This document shows, in pieces, positions 11,601 to 25,800 of a stretch of 64,000 bases of DNA. The notes under the pieces were generated by a model that saw only the letters and a program-made list of their open reading frames with translations, was not told where the DNA came from and ran no database searches. Position numbers and translations under genes: made by a program. The DNA is from Phytoseiulus persimilis (lineage: Eukaryota > Arthropoda > Arachnida > Mesostigmata > Phytoseiidae). Within the stretch, counting starts at the first letter, position 1; the number at the start of each line of letters is the position of its first letter. The stretch is taken from NCBI GenBank assembly GCA_037576195.1, contig CM075102.1:8432001-8496000 (forward strand), in the 5' to 3' direction.

Positions 11601-14600
11601 AGAGCGAGGAAGACCCACCGAGAGCAGCGACTATGGAGCCAAGGGATTTCAATCGGGACCCTGGGCGCTTGGCCGAAACGGGTGATGGTTGCTCATCGAC
11701 TTTTCCTGGCTGTTTGTGAGTCGTTGAGATTTCGCAAACTCGATCACCGTAAACCGGAGATGAAGCGTTATCCCACTCAGCATCAACAGGGCTTAGGTCA
11801 CCAAGCTACGGAGAAGATTCATGTCCTGCCCTCTGTGTGAGCAAGTGCTCTGTGGGAAACCGAGTGAATGCTACTAGGCTTGTATGCGCAGAGGGAGGGG
11901 TTTCGCTCCTGTTGTTGTTGCTCGAGCTGAATCGTCGTCTTGGCCGTCCGTGGGTTCGCTTCATCCCGATCTCTGACTATCTACACCTGTTGTTGTCATG
12001 GTCGTGGTGCTCCTGTCTCGTTACTACAAGTTAGGGGACGAAGAGCGACGACTTTGGCGAGTGTCGCGTGGATGGACCTAACCCAGCCAGAGAGCGGGCG
12101 GGTGAGCGAGCGAACGAGCAAGAGAATGAGAGAATCCCCCTCGTATTCGAGCAGATTCGCGCTTCTCGTAATCCAAGTCGGCCCCCGGAGAGAATCTACG
12201 ACAGGTTGTTGGTGACCTCGGAGCCCCGGATCGCGCGAGCGAGACTACACCGGAACTATCACGGCGCACTTCATTGAGAGTCGCTTCTCCCGAGTTAGCA
12301 CTTCGCTCTTTCTCACCTCGAGCTCTATTCTGTGAATCGGTTTCGCACGAAGTTCCTCGGCGCCCACAGTGGCCACGCTACAGCTGTTCGACGACTGCAC
12401 GAACGATGCTTCAAGTGCACGTTCTGCACGTGTGCCGTCGAGCGTTTCAGCGCGTCAGAGAACCGCGCGAGGTCTCGTAACGACCATTTTCATGGGATGA
12501 TCTCGTATTCGGAATTTAAGCTCCCCGACGATTGCGATAAATCGGTTAGGTTCTGCTAATGACCTTTATTTTAGCGGCAACAATCTGGGCAGCGCCATCG
12601 ACACAGACCCCGCTCTAAGCGCGCTCGAGGCAAACATCGTGGTCACACGAACATTTAGAGGCGAAGCTCAGACGAGGAGGAAGAACGGCCTGCTTAGCTC
12701 TTGAGAAAGGGCTGCCAACTGTTCGTATGAGCGTTATAGCCGGGATGGAAACACCGAATCTGAACTCTGGGAGCAATTCGCACAAATCTGAGAATCGGTG
12801 GACTTCGGAGTTGAGTCAATGCTTTGCAATCGATTCGACGGAGAGTCCTCCGAGGATGATCGAGCGAAATATTTCCCGGAACCGAGCCGCTCGCGATAAA
12901 CGAGGCTGGCGACAATCGAAAGTCCCGGGAAGAGGTTTCGGATTTGGATAGTTTTCGATGCTCATTTTTGCGAAATCTAAGCTCTCGAGAGCCGAAGGTC
13001 AGCTCCATTATTCGCATGGTAGCCTTGGAGTTAGTACATAGTGTAACTCGATAGCACAATGCTCGTCGTGAGCGAGAACAGTCGACAGCGCCGCACGGAA
13101 AACGCTCTTCCCCCTGCTCGGATACTCGTCCTCCAGTTACTATGGGAAGATGGGAGAATTTCCGACGGCTCCGACCGGACCCGGAATCGGGCGTCTCAAG
13201 TCAGATCAGGTCTAAACCTCCCACGCAACGCGATTGAATTTCCGGGAACGCTCGCTGTTTTCGCTTCCTCTAGTCCTTAGTCTCGGAGGATAAGAGGTTC
13301 GAGTGCGATTGTTTTGTCGAGGCTCGGCTCCTATATCGGAGCGCCCATTTTTTTGTTGTTCGATTTTTTCTCGGGCTTTTCGCACGGAAGGTTTGCATGG
13401 AGAACCTTTTTTTTTGTCATCCTCTCCGTCCATTCCATATCCGTGCGATTATCCGTCTGAATCCGTCATCGAGTAGAGTGTGCTCGAGGAGATTCGAGCA
13501 CTGCTGCAAAAACTCGAACGGAAAGAGGTTGACGACCGAGCGGGACGAGCGAGCAGCAGCAGAACCGACGCCAGATGGCGCTTCAAAATTCGAGTATGCT
13601 TCGGCAGAGCTCGCTCAGTCAGTCAGTCAACAGTCAGTGAAATAGCGAGCCAGCGTCCTTAACGAGCGAATGTTACAATTTCATGCTTAACGACGATGGA
13701 CCCGAGCTGTACAATGACAGATGTACCTACGCACCTCCACGAGGCTCCTGTTTCGTCTGTTGCAAGCATCTCGAATCCCGCTTTGCAATCCCGCTCACTC
13801 GTCGTTCAGATCTTGGCACACCTCCGCTCTAATATAAACCGGAATTCGCGAAGAGAAGACCCACAGTCCAACTCGGTTGATTGTCTCCGAAATTTCGAGC
13901 CTGCGAGCGGCCGCATGCAGGAACGTTCTCCTCCCCCTTTTTCCTCTCATCGTCATTCACTTGGACTTTGGCGTTGAAGCGAAGCTTTGGAAGAACTCTT
14001 AAAAATGCCAATCTAATGAGTCTTCCGCGCAATTCGTCGCTTTCAAAGATGATCGTCTGTTTCGCGTCGTCGTGTAGTCGCTTAGCGATACTACCTGCAG
14101 AGACCTCGGAGAGCGGACAACGAGCGCATCAGTCCTCGAAGAATTCTGATTAGCTCATCGCTTCTCTTCTTCCGCATTCGCCAAACAGAACAATGTACAC
14201 TTGTCTACGCTGTCAGTCACTCGGTGCTCTAGTTCGATGATCAACTCGATCGTTAATCTATCCAACTGACTATAGCCATTGATTCCCGCGAACTTCGGCT
14301 GAACTGTCGGATGACTTGTTCTTCCCGTTCGCTACGTTTCCTCGTTTCTCGCTTCGAACGTGACTTGGCAGATTCATTCTGTTCCCCGTCTTCGTCTATT
14401 AGGGTAGGCAGCCTCTCTTTTCTCGTGGAACTCCTCTTCGATTCAGAGAGAAAAATTGAAGAAGGCGGCTCCGGGCCCGTTGACGGAGTGAATTCGCTAC
14501 AAGCCAAAACAACACCGGCAGCTAGAGCACGTTTGCAAATCCTTGGGTTTAGCTACACTGCACGAAAACATAGGCAGGCTTCTCACAGCCTCTCCGAGAA

Positions 14601-16010
14601 GTGAAGCAAGCTCAACTCTATCTGGCAGACTTCGAGGCGTCATCGCAGATGGACCAACGCTATAAAGACATTGTACTCGACTGCAGCCGTTTTGCCGCTT
14701 GGACATGCGCCCTGGAATTCGTCGCAGCCTTGCTGAGGTCCTTATCAATGTGGGTCTTTCGCTCCACCTGCCGACCCATTTTCCTCTCGGGAAATATGTT
14801 CGAGCATTACAACTCATTCCGTCGAGAGGATCAGCCCCCGTTGGGAGCGATTCCGAAACCGGGGAGTTTTCAGGCCGGAAAAATGCTATGATTGGTTGTC
14901 AGTGTTTCAAAACATGTTATTCAATGAGATTTTTTTGCGATGTCCTCCCTCCCCGAACTCGGTTTTACACGCGCTACTCTTGTCATTCGTCGTCCCGATC
15001 TCTCATTGGGTCAAAGGAAAATTAGTTTCAATATATACTCTGTGGCGATTGCAAACAAAAGATGAATTGCAACCTCGCAGACTATGACGCACATGCGGCT
15101 CAGCTCGGCTGGTCGGTGACTCAGCATCCAGAGCGCAGAGCAAGCCGGCGGCGGCGGCGGCAGCATCGAGCGAATGAGCGAGCGATGGAACGAACGAGCC
15201 CGCAGACTCGAAAACTCAATGACGACGAAAGCTTCTTTCTTCCACGTGCGTGAGCTTCAACAATAACACACGGCACATAGCACAACACAGTTTACGACTG
15301 ATTTTCAATCGGGTAAACTTTCCTTTTCTCCTCCGGCTTTCCTCCGATATCCGTTTCAGGAAACAAGCGAGGCGTTCGACCAGCTGGAGTTTGAGAGTGC
15401 AATCCATTAGTTTTCCGAATCTATCGTGTGTCCTGACCGGGTTCTTCGCCGCCACTGCTGGAAATGGTTGCCGGCGTCTGGTTGGGAACTCGTTCACGTC
15501 GCTGCCGGAGTGTTCAGGCACAACTTGGACTCGAGTAGGACCGTCTCGCTACGAGCTGCTTAGAACTGAGGTCGTTGCCGAAATATAGCTCCAACTCGGC
15601 TAGCAGCTCACAAAAAGGAGCTCAGAAATCTTCGAGCTCGGTTGAACTCACAGCGCGTATCCACGCACGCGGGAAGCGTGTTCTGTTCAGTAGCTGCTCC
15701 TTCATGAGCGAGTTTGTGTGATGCAATGGCTCAGTGATCTCCTCGCCGATATATCAGGCCCGTTCCGTGCCCCAGCTCGGAAACCTCCTGTGGCCATTGG
15801 CCGTGGCATCTCACGCCTCATAAGCCGAAGAGCAGTTTTTGCTCGCGTCAGAGCTGTCTGTGGGCTGGTCTCATAGCGTGCGCGTTGCAAATTATTCCGA
15901 GTTGGGACTCGCAAAAAAACATCGTCAACGGAGACTGTCTACTGCGGCTCAGCTTTCCCGGGTTCCTTCTTCATCTGGAACAGCGCGAGCGTCTCTCCAG
16001 CACTTTCCTC

Positions 16011-16032
16011 ATCAGAGATTTCAATCTCTGAT
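16011..16032. repeat. Hairpin with 10-bp perfect stem
   Basis: ATCAGAGATT and AATCTCTGAT arms are separated by two bases. Confidence 0.85.
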
Positions 16033-19000
16033 CTGCTTCCTCTATGCCGAGCTTTCCGCTAGCTCACTGACTGTCAGACTCATGTAAAAGATAGCTCATG
16101 CAGCTGAATCGCTGCTCTCGCTGCTGAAACCTATCGGCGACCTGAACACAATACAATATCAGGCACCGAAGGTGTCATGATGTATGGTACTTCCCAAAAG
16201 ATTTCGCTTCACCGAGATGGTCGCGATCACGTGACCGTCGCAACGAGCGGTTCGCGAACCGAAGATTCCTGCAGAGGTTCTCAGTCGGAAGTCACCGATG
16301 CAGTGGACATGTGAAGCCCAGATCCAGATCAACGGATTGAGAACGCCCGGCCTCGGATAATTTGATTTGATTTTCTATCTGCAGACGGATTCTGTCTCCG
16401 TCGGGCTACCTTCGAAAACAATCATGAGCGCGCACATTAACTTTCGAAACAGGCCCGAGAGACTTTTGCATTGATGAGCAGCGAAACAGATGAACGGAAA
16501 GCTCGACGGACAGGCGGACGAGCTCATTTACAGATAGGAGGTCTAAAGGAAGCCCCCACTGAAGACAACAGAAAGCCATCCGCTATTAATAAGCGAGAAA
16601 TAATTGACGGAGACCTTCGGAAGGGTTACGAACCCACCGTTCGCAGCAAACATCTAGCGGCCCGATATCGGCCAAGTAGTCGGTCAGGCCCGCTCACTGA
16701 AGCCGGCGACGAGGTGGCGCTGCGTAATCATCTCCACGGAGCTATTCCGCGAATGCGAGCCAGGCGAAATAGCCTAAACCTCTTCCTGACTCGAGACAAT
16801 TCTCATGAAAATGATGCGAATGGCGACGAATCGATTCAGAAACTCCGATAGAAGAACACAAGGAACGCCCGAAGACAACGATGACGACGACGCGAACGAC
16901 ATTCATTTTTGAGAACACGCCGCTCGCTCTGGCGCTTCATCTTGACAACAACAGCAGCGGTGACCTTCAGAACTTCGTCATCGAAGACGCTAGCTGTTGT
17001 GAGCTCTGAACTGGAGCCGAGGCTTTTTTCTTCTGAATCTGAGGGAAGTTGCGATAGAGCACTGTTGAGACCTCCGGGACGCTGATTCGAGAGACGTCGA
17101 ACGCGACCCCGGTCGGCTCGGATCCTGAGGGCATCCGTCCAAGAAACGGCCTCGAAAAGGATCCACGATCGGAGTAAGGATTGAAGTTAGAGTTTTCCGC
17201 TGTTCACATCTTTCGCTGCAGGAATCATCGATACTTCGGGGCGCCCACCAGTGAAGCTCGGTTTCGAACGCCAGATTATAATCGGCTATGAGGAAATGTA
17301 TGGACAAGAGTCTCGACACGCTTTCGAGTCGAATGGAAGAACATCACGGGTTTACTGTTTGTGTACAGCTAAGGCATTTTTATGATGATCGTTTGAAGCG
17401 GGCCGATCTCCTCTTCGCCGCTCGTTTGCTGGCGAACTCAATGGCTCGCAGCACCCTTCTACCGGTTGCCGAAAACATTTCGAGCAGTCCAATTTCGATG
17501 GCATCTGGTGGTGTTGCCTACAGCTCCAAACCACCGACCCGAAGATCCGACCCAAAGGCCGCAACCCTACCGTTACGAGCCGACTCTCGATCTGAGCTCC
17601 GGTCGATCTGCTGCTGGTGGCTTCTTCGGATCGTCGTCTTGTTCTCGATTGCTGTTCTCAATCTCGGATTCTGACAGCTTCGGACTCGAGCAAAGCAAAA
17701 AACGAGGTTGTGATTAAGGGCGCTCAAGCATTTGTTCAGTGCCCTCAAACTCTCCCACACCCGACGAAGGGTTAATGATGCGGCCAGACTCAAGCACGGG
17801 ATGTTCTGGTGCCGAAAATTTTCGAGAGATTGGCATCCCAATGCTAGCTCAAATTGAAACCGCACCGAACAGAACTGAAAACACTCAGAGCGGTTCGGCA
17901 GAAACCACAGACAATCGATTCAAGGGTTTGTGTCCTGATGGGATTTTCGGTCGGCTCACTTTCGGTAATGAAGAAATTTGAGTGAGCAACACGAACAAAG
18001 TGGTTACATATGGAGGCCGGGCGAATACCGAGAACGGATCGATGCATCGCAACGTTTGCTCAAGAGATTCCGTGAAGAGCTCCAGAGTCTGGGGCGAATC
18101 CCAACGAAGCTCGAACAAGTCCACGATTCATCGTTTCCCGCGGAAAACTCCTCCCGTCGGCATAGCAGACTCAGAATAAAGCACTCGCGAATCGAACAGC
18201 GACAGGGAAGACATTGTAATGGTGAAATCGATTTGTGTGCTCGGAGCTAGCTCGCTTGCTCCTCCGCCCGACGAAAGGCCGACGCAGGGACCAAAGACAG
18301 GACGCACTCCAGCGGCTCCCGCCGGCAGCCATGGAGTCAGGCAGCCCGAGGAGGATGAGGAGGGCAACCAGCAGCCGGAGCCCGACCAGCAGCCGGAGCC
18401 CTCGGAGCTGCGTTGGCAGCCACTGCCGACCGTTCTCGTCCGAGCTGAGTTTTCCTGCCATCCCAACAGTCTGGCGAGCTGTTCGGAGCAGCGACGGCAA
18501 GAAGCCTCTGGGGCAAGAGCGAGGGTAAGGCGTGCAAGCCACGCCATCAGAGTAACAGTGTTGTGGAGTTTCTGAAGACGTACGATGGAAAGATCCGAGC
18601 GAAGATGTCTGGGCGACGTAGTCATGCGCATGATTCGCCTCATGGGTTCTCTCCAATGACAACCGACGATCCACGGTCTTGAAGTCCGCGGCCGAAGAAC
18701 CGGCGTCTGCTCAGAGGCGGAAATCCGATCTCGAGCGAATGTGAAAACCATCTTGGGACGGGGTCGGGAAGGTCGGCATTGACATTTCGAAATTCTTACA
18801 AGTCTGCTCTGAAGACAGAACTTCGGCGCGAGCCCAACTTCGTACGGGGGAGGCTTTCAGAGGGAGTTGCTATTCGGAAATTCATGCCAACGAGACGAGT
18901 GTGAGCAGCATCTCGACGTGGAAGAGATTGGAATATCGTCCAAGTCAAGGTACCGCCTGGCATAGTAATCATGCCAACCAGCTTCTCTAGGAATGTTGTT

Positions 19001-22000
19001 GACTAAAAATCAGATGAGCATCGGGTCGGCCAGCTCTTGGACGCATGTCGGCCGTGGGTCGCGATCGTGAAATAAGAGATTCATCGAGGAGTGAGCGAGA
19101 AACGCGCGGGCTGGATCCACGTCGGGTCCGAACCCATGTCTGAAGGTCCCGCTGTTTTCCTTCGTATGCAATGAACTCACGACTCTATCAGAGATGCTTT
19201 CTAACGCACAATTCGACCTATACATGATGTCTTTAGTGAGATTTCTGATCGTTGTTCACAACAGAGTTCCTCCTCGTCGCACAATGGGTGGCATGTGCCC
19301 TAACTCTGATCTCCAAACGAGGTCCATGAGTTCGGATCCAGATTCAAAGAGTCTTCCTACTTGTTTCAGCACCCGGGCTGCTACTATCTATGTTTGTATC
19401 AAAGGTCTGCGTACTCACCTACTAAGCTGAAGAGGTCAAACGACTCGCTGAAGCATCGATGGTTTCGTGAAACTTTTTAGTAGTTCGCTCGGGTTGAAGT
19501 TTCGGGAGAAAGGAACAAAGTTCGTTGGCTGACTGTCACAGTCCGTAAGTCTGCCAGTGGATTGGATGGGTTGATCGATTGAAGGATCGATCCACTACCG
19601 TTCCTGCCAACCGAGAAGTCGACTGTACACACTCTGGAATAATCCGATCCGGTTTCACTTGTGCCTAGTACTGACGTCCACTCTATCCGCTTGCGTCCTT
19701 CTCTCCGCTTGTGGAGAGACGAGACCGCAGACCCAGAAGACTTGAAACTCTCGTCGAATTCACAGACACGATAATGATAGAACCGACTGGGGTGAAATTA
19801 ATGATGAAGTTACTGCGGTGGTCGTCGTCGATGTTGTCGTTGCTGCTTCCGACCGGGACGGCAGTGTCGTCCAGGAGTAGGAGCAGAACGTGAAGTCGAC
19901 TAAGGACGACGAAGTGGATGACAGCAGCAACGGGAATGAGTAAGTTTCTGTTTCGCGGACGACGCGCATGACATACTTGGCCGTGCCCGCTTGCTGTCTG
20001 CTCTGCTGGGTTCGGTTTGAACAGCGCTCACTCGGCACCACCGACGACGACGACGACCAGAGACTCTAGCCCTAGCTGCTTGCTCTCTGCTCCGTTTGCT
20101 GCTGCCACCGCCGCCGAGACCGTGGCCGCTACGAGGAGAGTACAAGCATGGAGAGGAGGAACGGTGCTTTAAACGACCAACTACCCAAGCTAGCAAGCGA
20201 CCACCCCACCAACCGAAAAACTTCATCAGGAGTCCGCCAGACGGAGCTGCAACTTCCAAGCCAATTGTGTCCTCTTCGAGCAATCCATTCTCCTTGCTGT
20301 TCTCCCGCTCCTCCACGGCCTCGTCTAGCTCCTCCAGCTTCCAGTGCTCCCTCGGGTCCCAATAACACTGGACTTTATGAATGCAAGTCCAGCTGATTGA
20401 TGCTGGAATTCCTTGCGAGGTTCCGACATTCGAGCAAAACCATTCAAACAAAGATTCCCCGAAATACGGCCGAACCGAACGCGACGGCACGTGGGTATTC
20501 AGAGCACTGGTCGCCACCCGCGATGAGGAATCGACAAACGGAATCTTAGCTTAACGAAGGAATACTTACAGATACTGTCGATGAGAAGAAAATCCTCTGT
20601 GCACTAGACGGAAGGAGAATCGACCTGTCTGTCGAAACTCAAAGCTCGAGTGATTCCTAGTCTCTTGATGAGCGAGCCTGAAGAATCGTCAGTCTCTCGC
20701 CAGAATAGGTTCATCACTGCACTCGCAACAGCTGTCGGAACATTCTTAATCGAAGAGTTCAGTTCTGCCCTCGCATTTCCTCCTCATCCTCGACGGATCC
20801 TGTCTAATTTACTGTCTACGAGGGTGGAATGATCGAGAAGTTTCGGAAGCCCTGGCCGAAGATGAAGAGAATTCTCTGATGAGCTCGAATGAGAGGAGAA
20901 TCCGCGACTGAAGCTCCAGAAAAACCTCAAAGCGTCGAACCCCCCCCCTCTTCGTCGAAATTAGCGTAACTCTGAGTGTGAGAATTCTGTGGAATTGAAC
21001 GGCGTTTCTGAGGTGGCCCAAGCTCCAGATGAACTTCCGACCAGCATTCCGATTGCGAAGGGTGAAGACCCGCCCGCGGACGACAATGCTGAGGCACACA
21101 GGAGGAGGAAGAAAGGGAGAAGTGTTTTTCCGATGCTAAATAACTAGTCCTGATTATCGACCGAATTTTCGAAACGATGCTGTCACCAATCGTGGAAAAT
21201 GACGAGGGCAAAATATTGCTAAGAATCGTTCGAATCGTACTGATCCAGGGAGAGAGGAAGAGAAGAAGCCGCACCGGCGAATTTTATGGCTGCCTTGAAG
21301 TGGTCTTGGGAGGAGTTGCGCTCTGAGTCGAGTTGTTGTCGCCGCTGGTGCCCGCGGAAGGTGGTGTCATAAAACAAACGAAACATTGTCGTTTCTTCAC
21401 TCCTCAACGATGAACTCACTCCAACTCGTTCCGAGCATGCTCAACCCGTTTCGACTCGCGAAGCGTTTGTCCCTGTGTTGCCCAAAACTTGGACTGATGT
21501 CTCATTTTTGTTTCGTCCCATCGTTGCAGGGATGAATCAGATCAACAAGCTGAATCGAGTGACACATTATCGGGATCGAAGGTGGAGTCTTTAGGAGAGT
21601 ACTTTTCGACGGAAGAGACTCCCGGTGGATCCTGTGATTTCTCCGAGCAGACAAATCAGGTTGAAGAATTGTCTTCGCCGACCTGGAGCTAAAATCTGTT
21701 CGAGCCAGCAATTGCTTTAAGGAAGCATGATGGAAGTGTTCGACGTTTTTCTCGCGAGAAACCTTTGGATCGGAGCTTGCTGGAGCCAAAACGCAAGAAA
21801 ACGCCAACCTTACTCGGGATTCGCCTTGGATGTAACTGCGAAACCCCAGTCGAACAGCGGGCTGTCATCCGCGCCTCTCAAGCTGCTATTATCAGAGAGT
21901 CTGAGCCTTCATAAATTCCACGACCCTCTCGCGTTACAGACGAGAGAACGCTCCCCGAGATTCCGTTGATTTGCGTTCATCATTAGTCAAAGGAGACTGT

Positions 22001-22869
22001 CCGAGGACGCAAATGTTGGAGGAAGACTCCGCATGGTGTCTCCCGTCTGTACCTAAGAGGAGAGAGGAGTGTTCTGACGAGATTTTCAGTGTTCCGGGAA
22101 GATGATCGATGCATCCGGATGAAGCTCAATTCGATGGCTCTGTTGTGTTTATTGATTTCGATGTCACTTGGATTCTGCTCAATGTATCATGACTCTGATT
22201 CTGAGGCGGCAGATCTCAGCCTATTCCCTCCCCAACCCGATCGGCTTTATCTTTGGCGAGAACGTCCGTTGAAGTCGAGTGCATGTGCTGGACGCTCTTG
22301 AAAATGTGCGCGTGTGACACGGTTGCATGTATGCTCGATCGAGCTGGATCTGGAGCAGATGTAGGAGTCCATGACCCGAATTGTAGGGATTTCTGTCTGG
22401 CAGACTTTGGCTAAATGGCCAACGATCAGCGGAGCAAGCCCGATTGCCATTTCACCGAAAACTTTCGGTCCGAAAAACAGTTCCCTCTGATCAGATGCTT
22501 GGGCATGTCCGAGTGGGAACATTTCGTCGGTTTCTCCTTGGAAGTTCCAGGGACGACTCCAACGGAGGTCATGAGTATCGCTATCACACCATCGTCGTCC
22601 TCACCGTTTACGAGCACCGCGGCCCGAGCCCAATCCCTCGCTACGAGCAGTAAGCAAGCAAGCGAGGCCCCGATCAAGCAAGCACCCTAATGGTTCGCTA
22701 GATTTGCGCAGACGCCATTTTTATTTGAAACTGAAAGCCTCTCGGCCGATGCCGCTGCTAGGACTGATGCTGCCGCTGCTATCGTAGTGAATCTCTGGAG
22801 TGAAGATCGGTGGCGCCCTCTGGCTCATGGGCGCACACTCTTCTCCCGATCGGTGGGGTGGTCAGAGCC

Positions 22870-22898
22870 CGCTGCTGTCGCTGCTACTGCTGCTGCTT
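22870..22898. repeat. Imperfect GCT trinucleotide repeat
   Basis: Interrupted GCT units (GCTGCTGTCGCTGCTACTGC and following). No supported coding frame uses it. Confidence 0.7.
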
Positions 22899-25800
22899 CC
22901 ACTTCCGATGCTGAGACCGAATGGATGCTCAAGCCAACCAGCGATCTCCATTCACAGCGCAGAAAACGCGAGCTCCGCTGAGTTTTTGAAAGAGAGAGGA
23001 CGAACGAGAGCTAGAGATGATTTGTTCGACTCGAACAAATGGCAACGACGCCGCAGCAACCGCGAGAACGGCTTTCAGCCCACGATTTGCGAGATCTGAG
23101 GACAGAGGAACTGATCCCAGTGAGATCATCGGAACGAGTGCGTTGTCACTAACTTGCTTTACAACCGTCTGTAGTTCACGAGGAGCGCGAAAAACGCGTA
23201 GACAGCGGGGTGCCTCGTTCTTCGATATTTTCGGGGACGGGCAATTCTATTGGTCACTGCGAAAGCTCAATCTGATGCGCAAGCTGAAATTTCGTCCGAA
23301 GGATGTTGATCTCTCCACTTGAGAACTGGCAGCAAGTCCGGAGCAAACAGTGAAATCGAAACTATCCACTAGAGTGTCTGAATATGAAAAGATAAGCATG
23401 GATATTCGAAGTTCTCGTTGAGTTTCCGAACCGACTCCGGCGTCGGAATCAGACATGTTCTCCTTCTCTCTGTTTCATATGACCTGAAGTTCTTTTCGTT
23501 AAAAGGACTGTAAAAAAGCCCGTCATGCCCGGAGGCTGTTGTTGGTCACGAGATCTTATTGAAGTCTCACTTGACATTCCGGTGGTTTCCCGTCAGGGCA
23601 GTCCATGCGCAGTCGCGATCAGAGCCGAGACGATCCGAAGACTGATGTTTTGCGGCCGAGCTGGATGAAACATAAACGAACGTTCTGAAGACGATTCCGA
23701 GACAAACCACGTATGAGTAAGAATAAGTTTTCCGGAAAACAGGCCGCGTCACGATTAACTCAAGTCATGGACACGGCAAGCTCGATCCGGCGAATTCCGC
23801 TCGCTGGGCGTTCAGTTCCCGAGAAGTTTTCGAGGCAAACTTGCGCATGAAAATGTCTCGGAGCATCTCGAAGATCGCTTCGAGCGTCGGGTTTCGAACT
23901 TGATGGCTCCAGAATTGCTGAATTCGAATCTCCGGCCCTCGAGAAATCACGCTCACGCGAAGCCTTTCAAACAAAGGATTTTCCGGTATGTTCATCGACG
24001 GGGAGTCACGTTCATCGGTAGGAAGCAATTTACCTAGATGCTTCTTGTCGCCCTGCATCCTTCAAGGTACCATGGCAGTTAGAATATTGTGTTTTCATCC
24101 GACCCTTCGACGTTGCGAATCAGTCGTAGTACGGAGAAGAGTTTCGACGATCGAGTTTGGCCTGTGATTGGATGCGGCGCGCGAGACCGGAAGGTTGCCA
24201 CCGTGGTCTCATGCCATCTCAAGAGTCTTCTGCTCCGATGGACCTTCTACTATGGCTTCTTCTGAAAGCTTCTCATACGAACGGAAATAGCTTCCATTAG
24301 CCGTAATGTTCAACTGTTGATGAAAGACAGAGCCTCTGAGGAATGGCGCGGGTAGCTGACTTCGCGCAGAAGTACTTGCTGCGATTCCGAATATGGAGAC
24401 ATGACATATTCAGTCTTCTCGCTCACTCGACAGGAACGAACGGGATGTTGGTAGTCGACATGTACGGGACGCCTATCGTTCCCGAAGCTCTCGTTACAAC
24501 ATGGTCTCTCTCCGGATCTCATGTTTTCTCTGCTCCCATCTCTCACGTAAGCTACGTTTTCAAAACTGCATGGGTAGAGCTCGAGTAGACGCTGCATGAG
24601 AAAATAGACTCCGATAGAGAATATACTTCTCTCAGTGAGTCTCGCGTCTAGAGTAGGCGTACTAGGACTTCGGAATGAGAGGGTGAGAATACGTGGATCA
24701 AGGCATCCACCGAGACCTTCGGACGGTTGCCGAGAAATGGAATGGTGTTGACTTTCCTCCCTAGACGTTGCAGGGAGGAATCGAATAAAATGTTTGAGGG
24801 GAGAATCTTGGCGTAAATATGACTGGTCTTCCTATCTCGAGCGAATAGCGGAGAAAAGGTGTCGTTCCAACACCGACTGTAAGTAATGACTAGTATTCGA
24901 AACCATCAGTAAAGGAAACAGGAATGTGACCTACTGAAGGTCAGGATTGCTCATGGCGAAATCGCGAACTTCATTCCGCGAGGTCACCATGAACTCGTCG
25001 AAGAATAAATGGAAGTTGGTTACATCTTTCGCGAATGAAGGGGTCCAGAGCGGCTTGAATACTTGATCGCAGAGAACGATTCTCAATGTGTCCGCATGAT
25101 GGAGTCCCGGAGCGACTGGATATCGAGTCGACGCTGGACGCGACAGCTCGTTCAATCATATCGGATGTAAGCGGAGATTCATGTTCCATATACGGGGAGG
25201 ATCACATTCGGATCGGTCGAGGAAACACGTGAAGGACATGAGTTGCTGCACGCTGAGCTTGTCGTGGTTTGAGCCGAAATCTCTCGAATCCAAAGCCGTT
25301 ACGATGGGCACCAGATCTTCTTGCGTGAGCTCCAACAAGATTCCTCCCATGATACACGCGCAGGTTCTACGAGCTTCTAATGGCATTCCCTCTGTGGGGA
25401 CTCACTCGCTATGCTAAGGGCGCTCAATCCAATGAGCGTCTCTGATTTGATCCACCGGAAAGCCTTTGCCACTTTCAACTCTGAGACGAACAGACATCGA
25501 TTCTCGACGGTCAGCTGCAAATTCCCTCGTTTACTGCGTACTCTGAGGGCAGGATCGGCGATGATCGGATCCTTCGCACAAACGTCTCGTGTCCGTTCTC
25601 CTCTGAGTCGACTGTCTGAGATGATCGGCCCCGAGAATCAGGATGCCTCACAAGTTTTTCGAATTCCGAAAGGTTTCTCGTGGCTTCCCTTCTCTGAGAC
25701 AGGAAGAATCCCGGAAAGCAATCAACTTTTTAAACAGCTTGTAATTCCGATTCGCCGTGAGTTTGTCCCATGAGGGACTCGGTCGTACACCCAGTCCCGA

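Larger units (their letters stand above)
8678..24300. other. No supported gene; intergenic or 5' intronic DNA
   Basis: Only scattered ORFs in GC-rich patches are seen, with both strands equally open near 18.2-18.7 and 20.1-20.5 kb. A leucine-rich leader-like minus-strand frame from 18461 is described under findings. Simple repeats and one hairpin (16011-16032) occur. It could include Tet 5' UTR exons, which I cannot identify from sequence alone. Confidence 0.5.

Noticed and set aside
19900-20517. 205-codon minus-strand ORF with a tryptophan/glycine hydrophobic patch
   Set aside because: Both strands are open in this serine/GC-rich patch, and the ends are low complexity. Not enough to call a gene.
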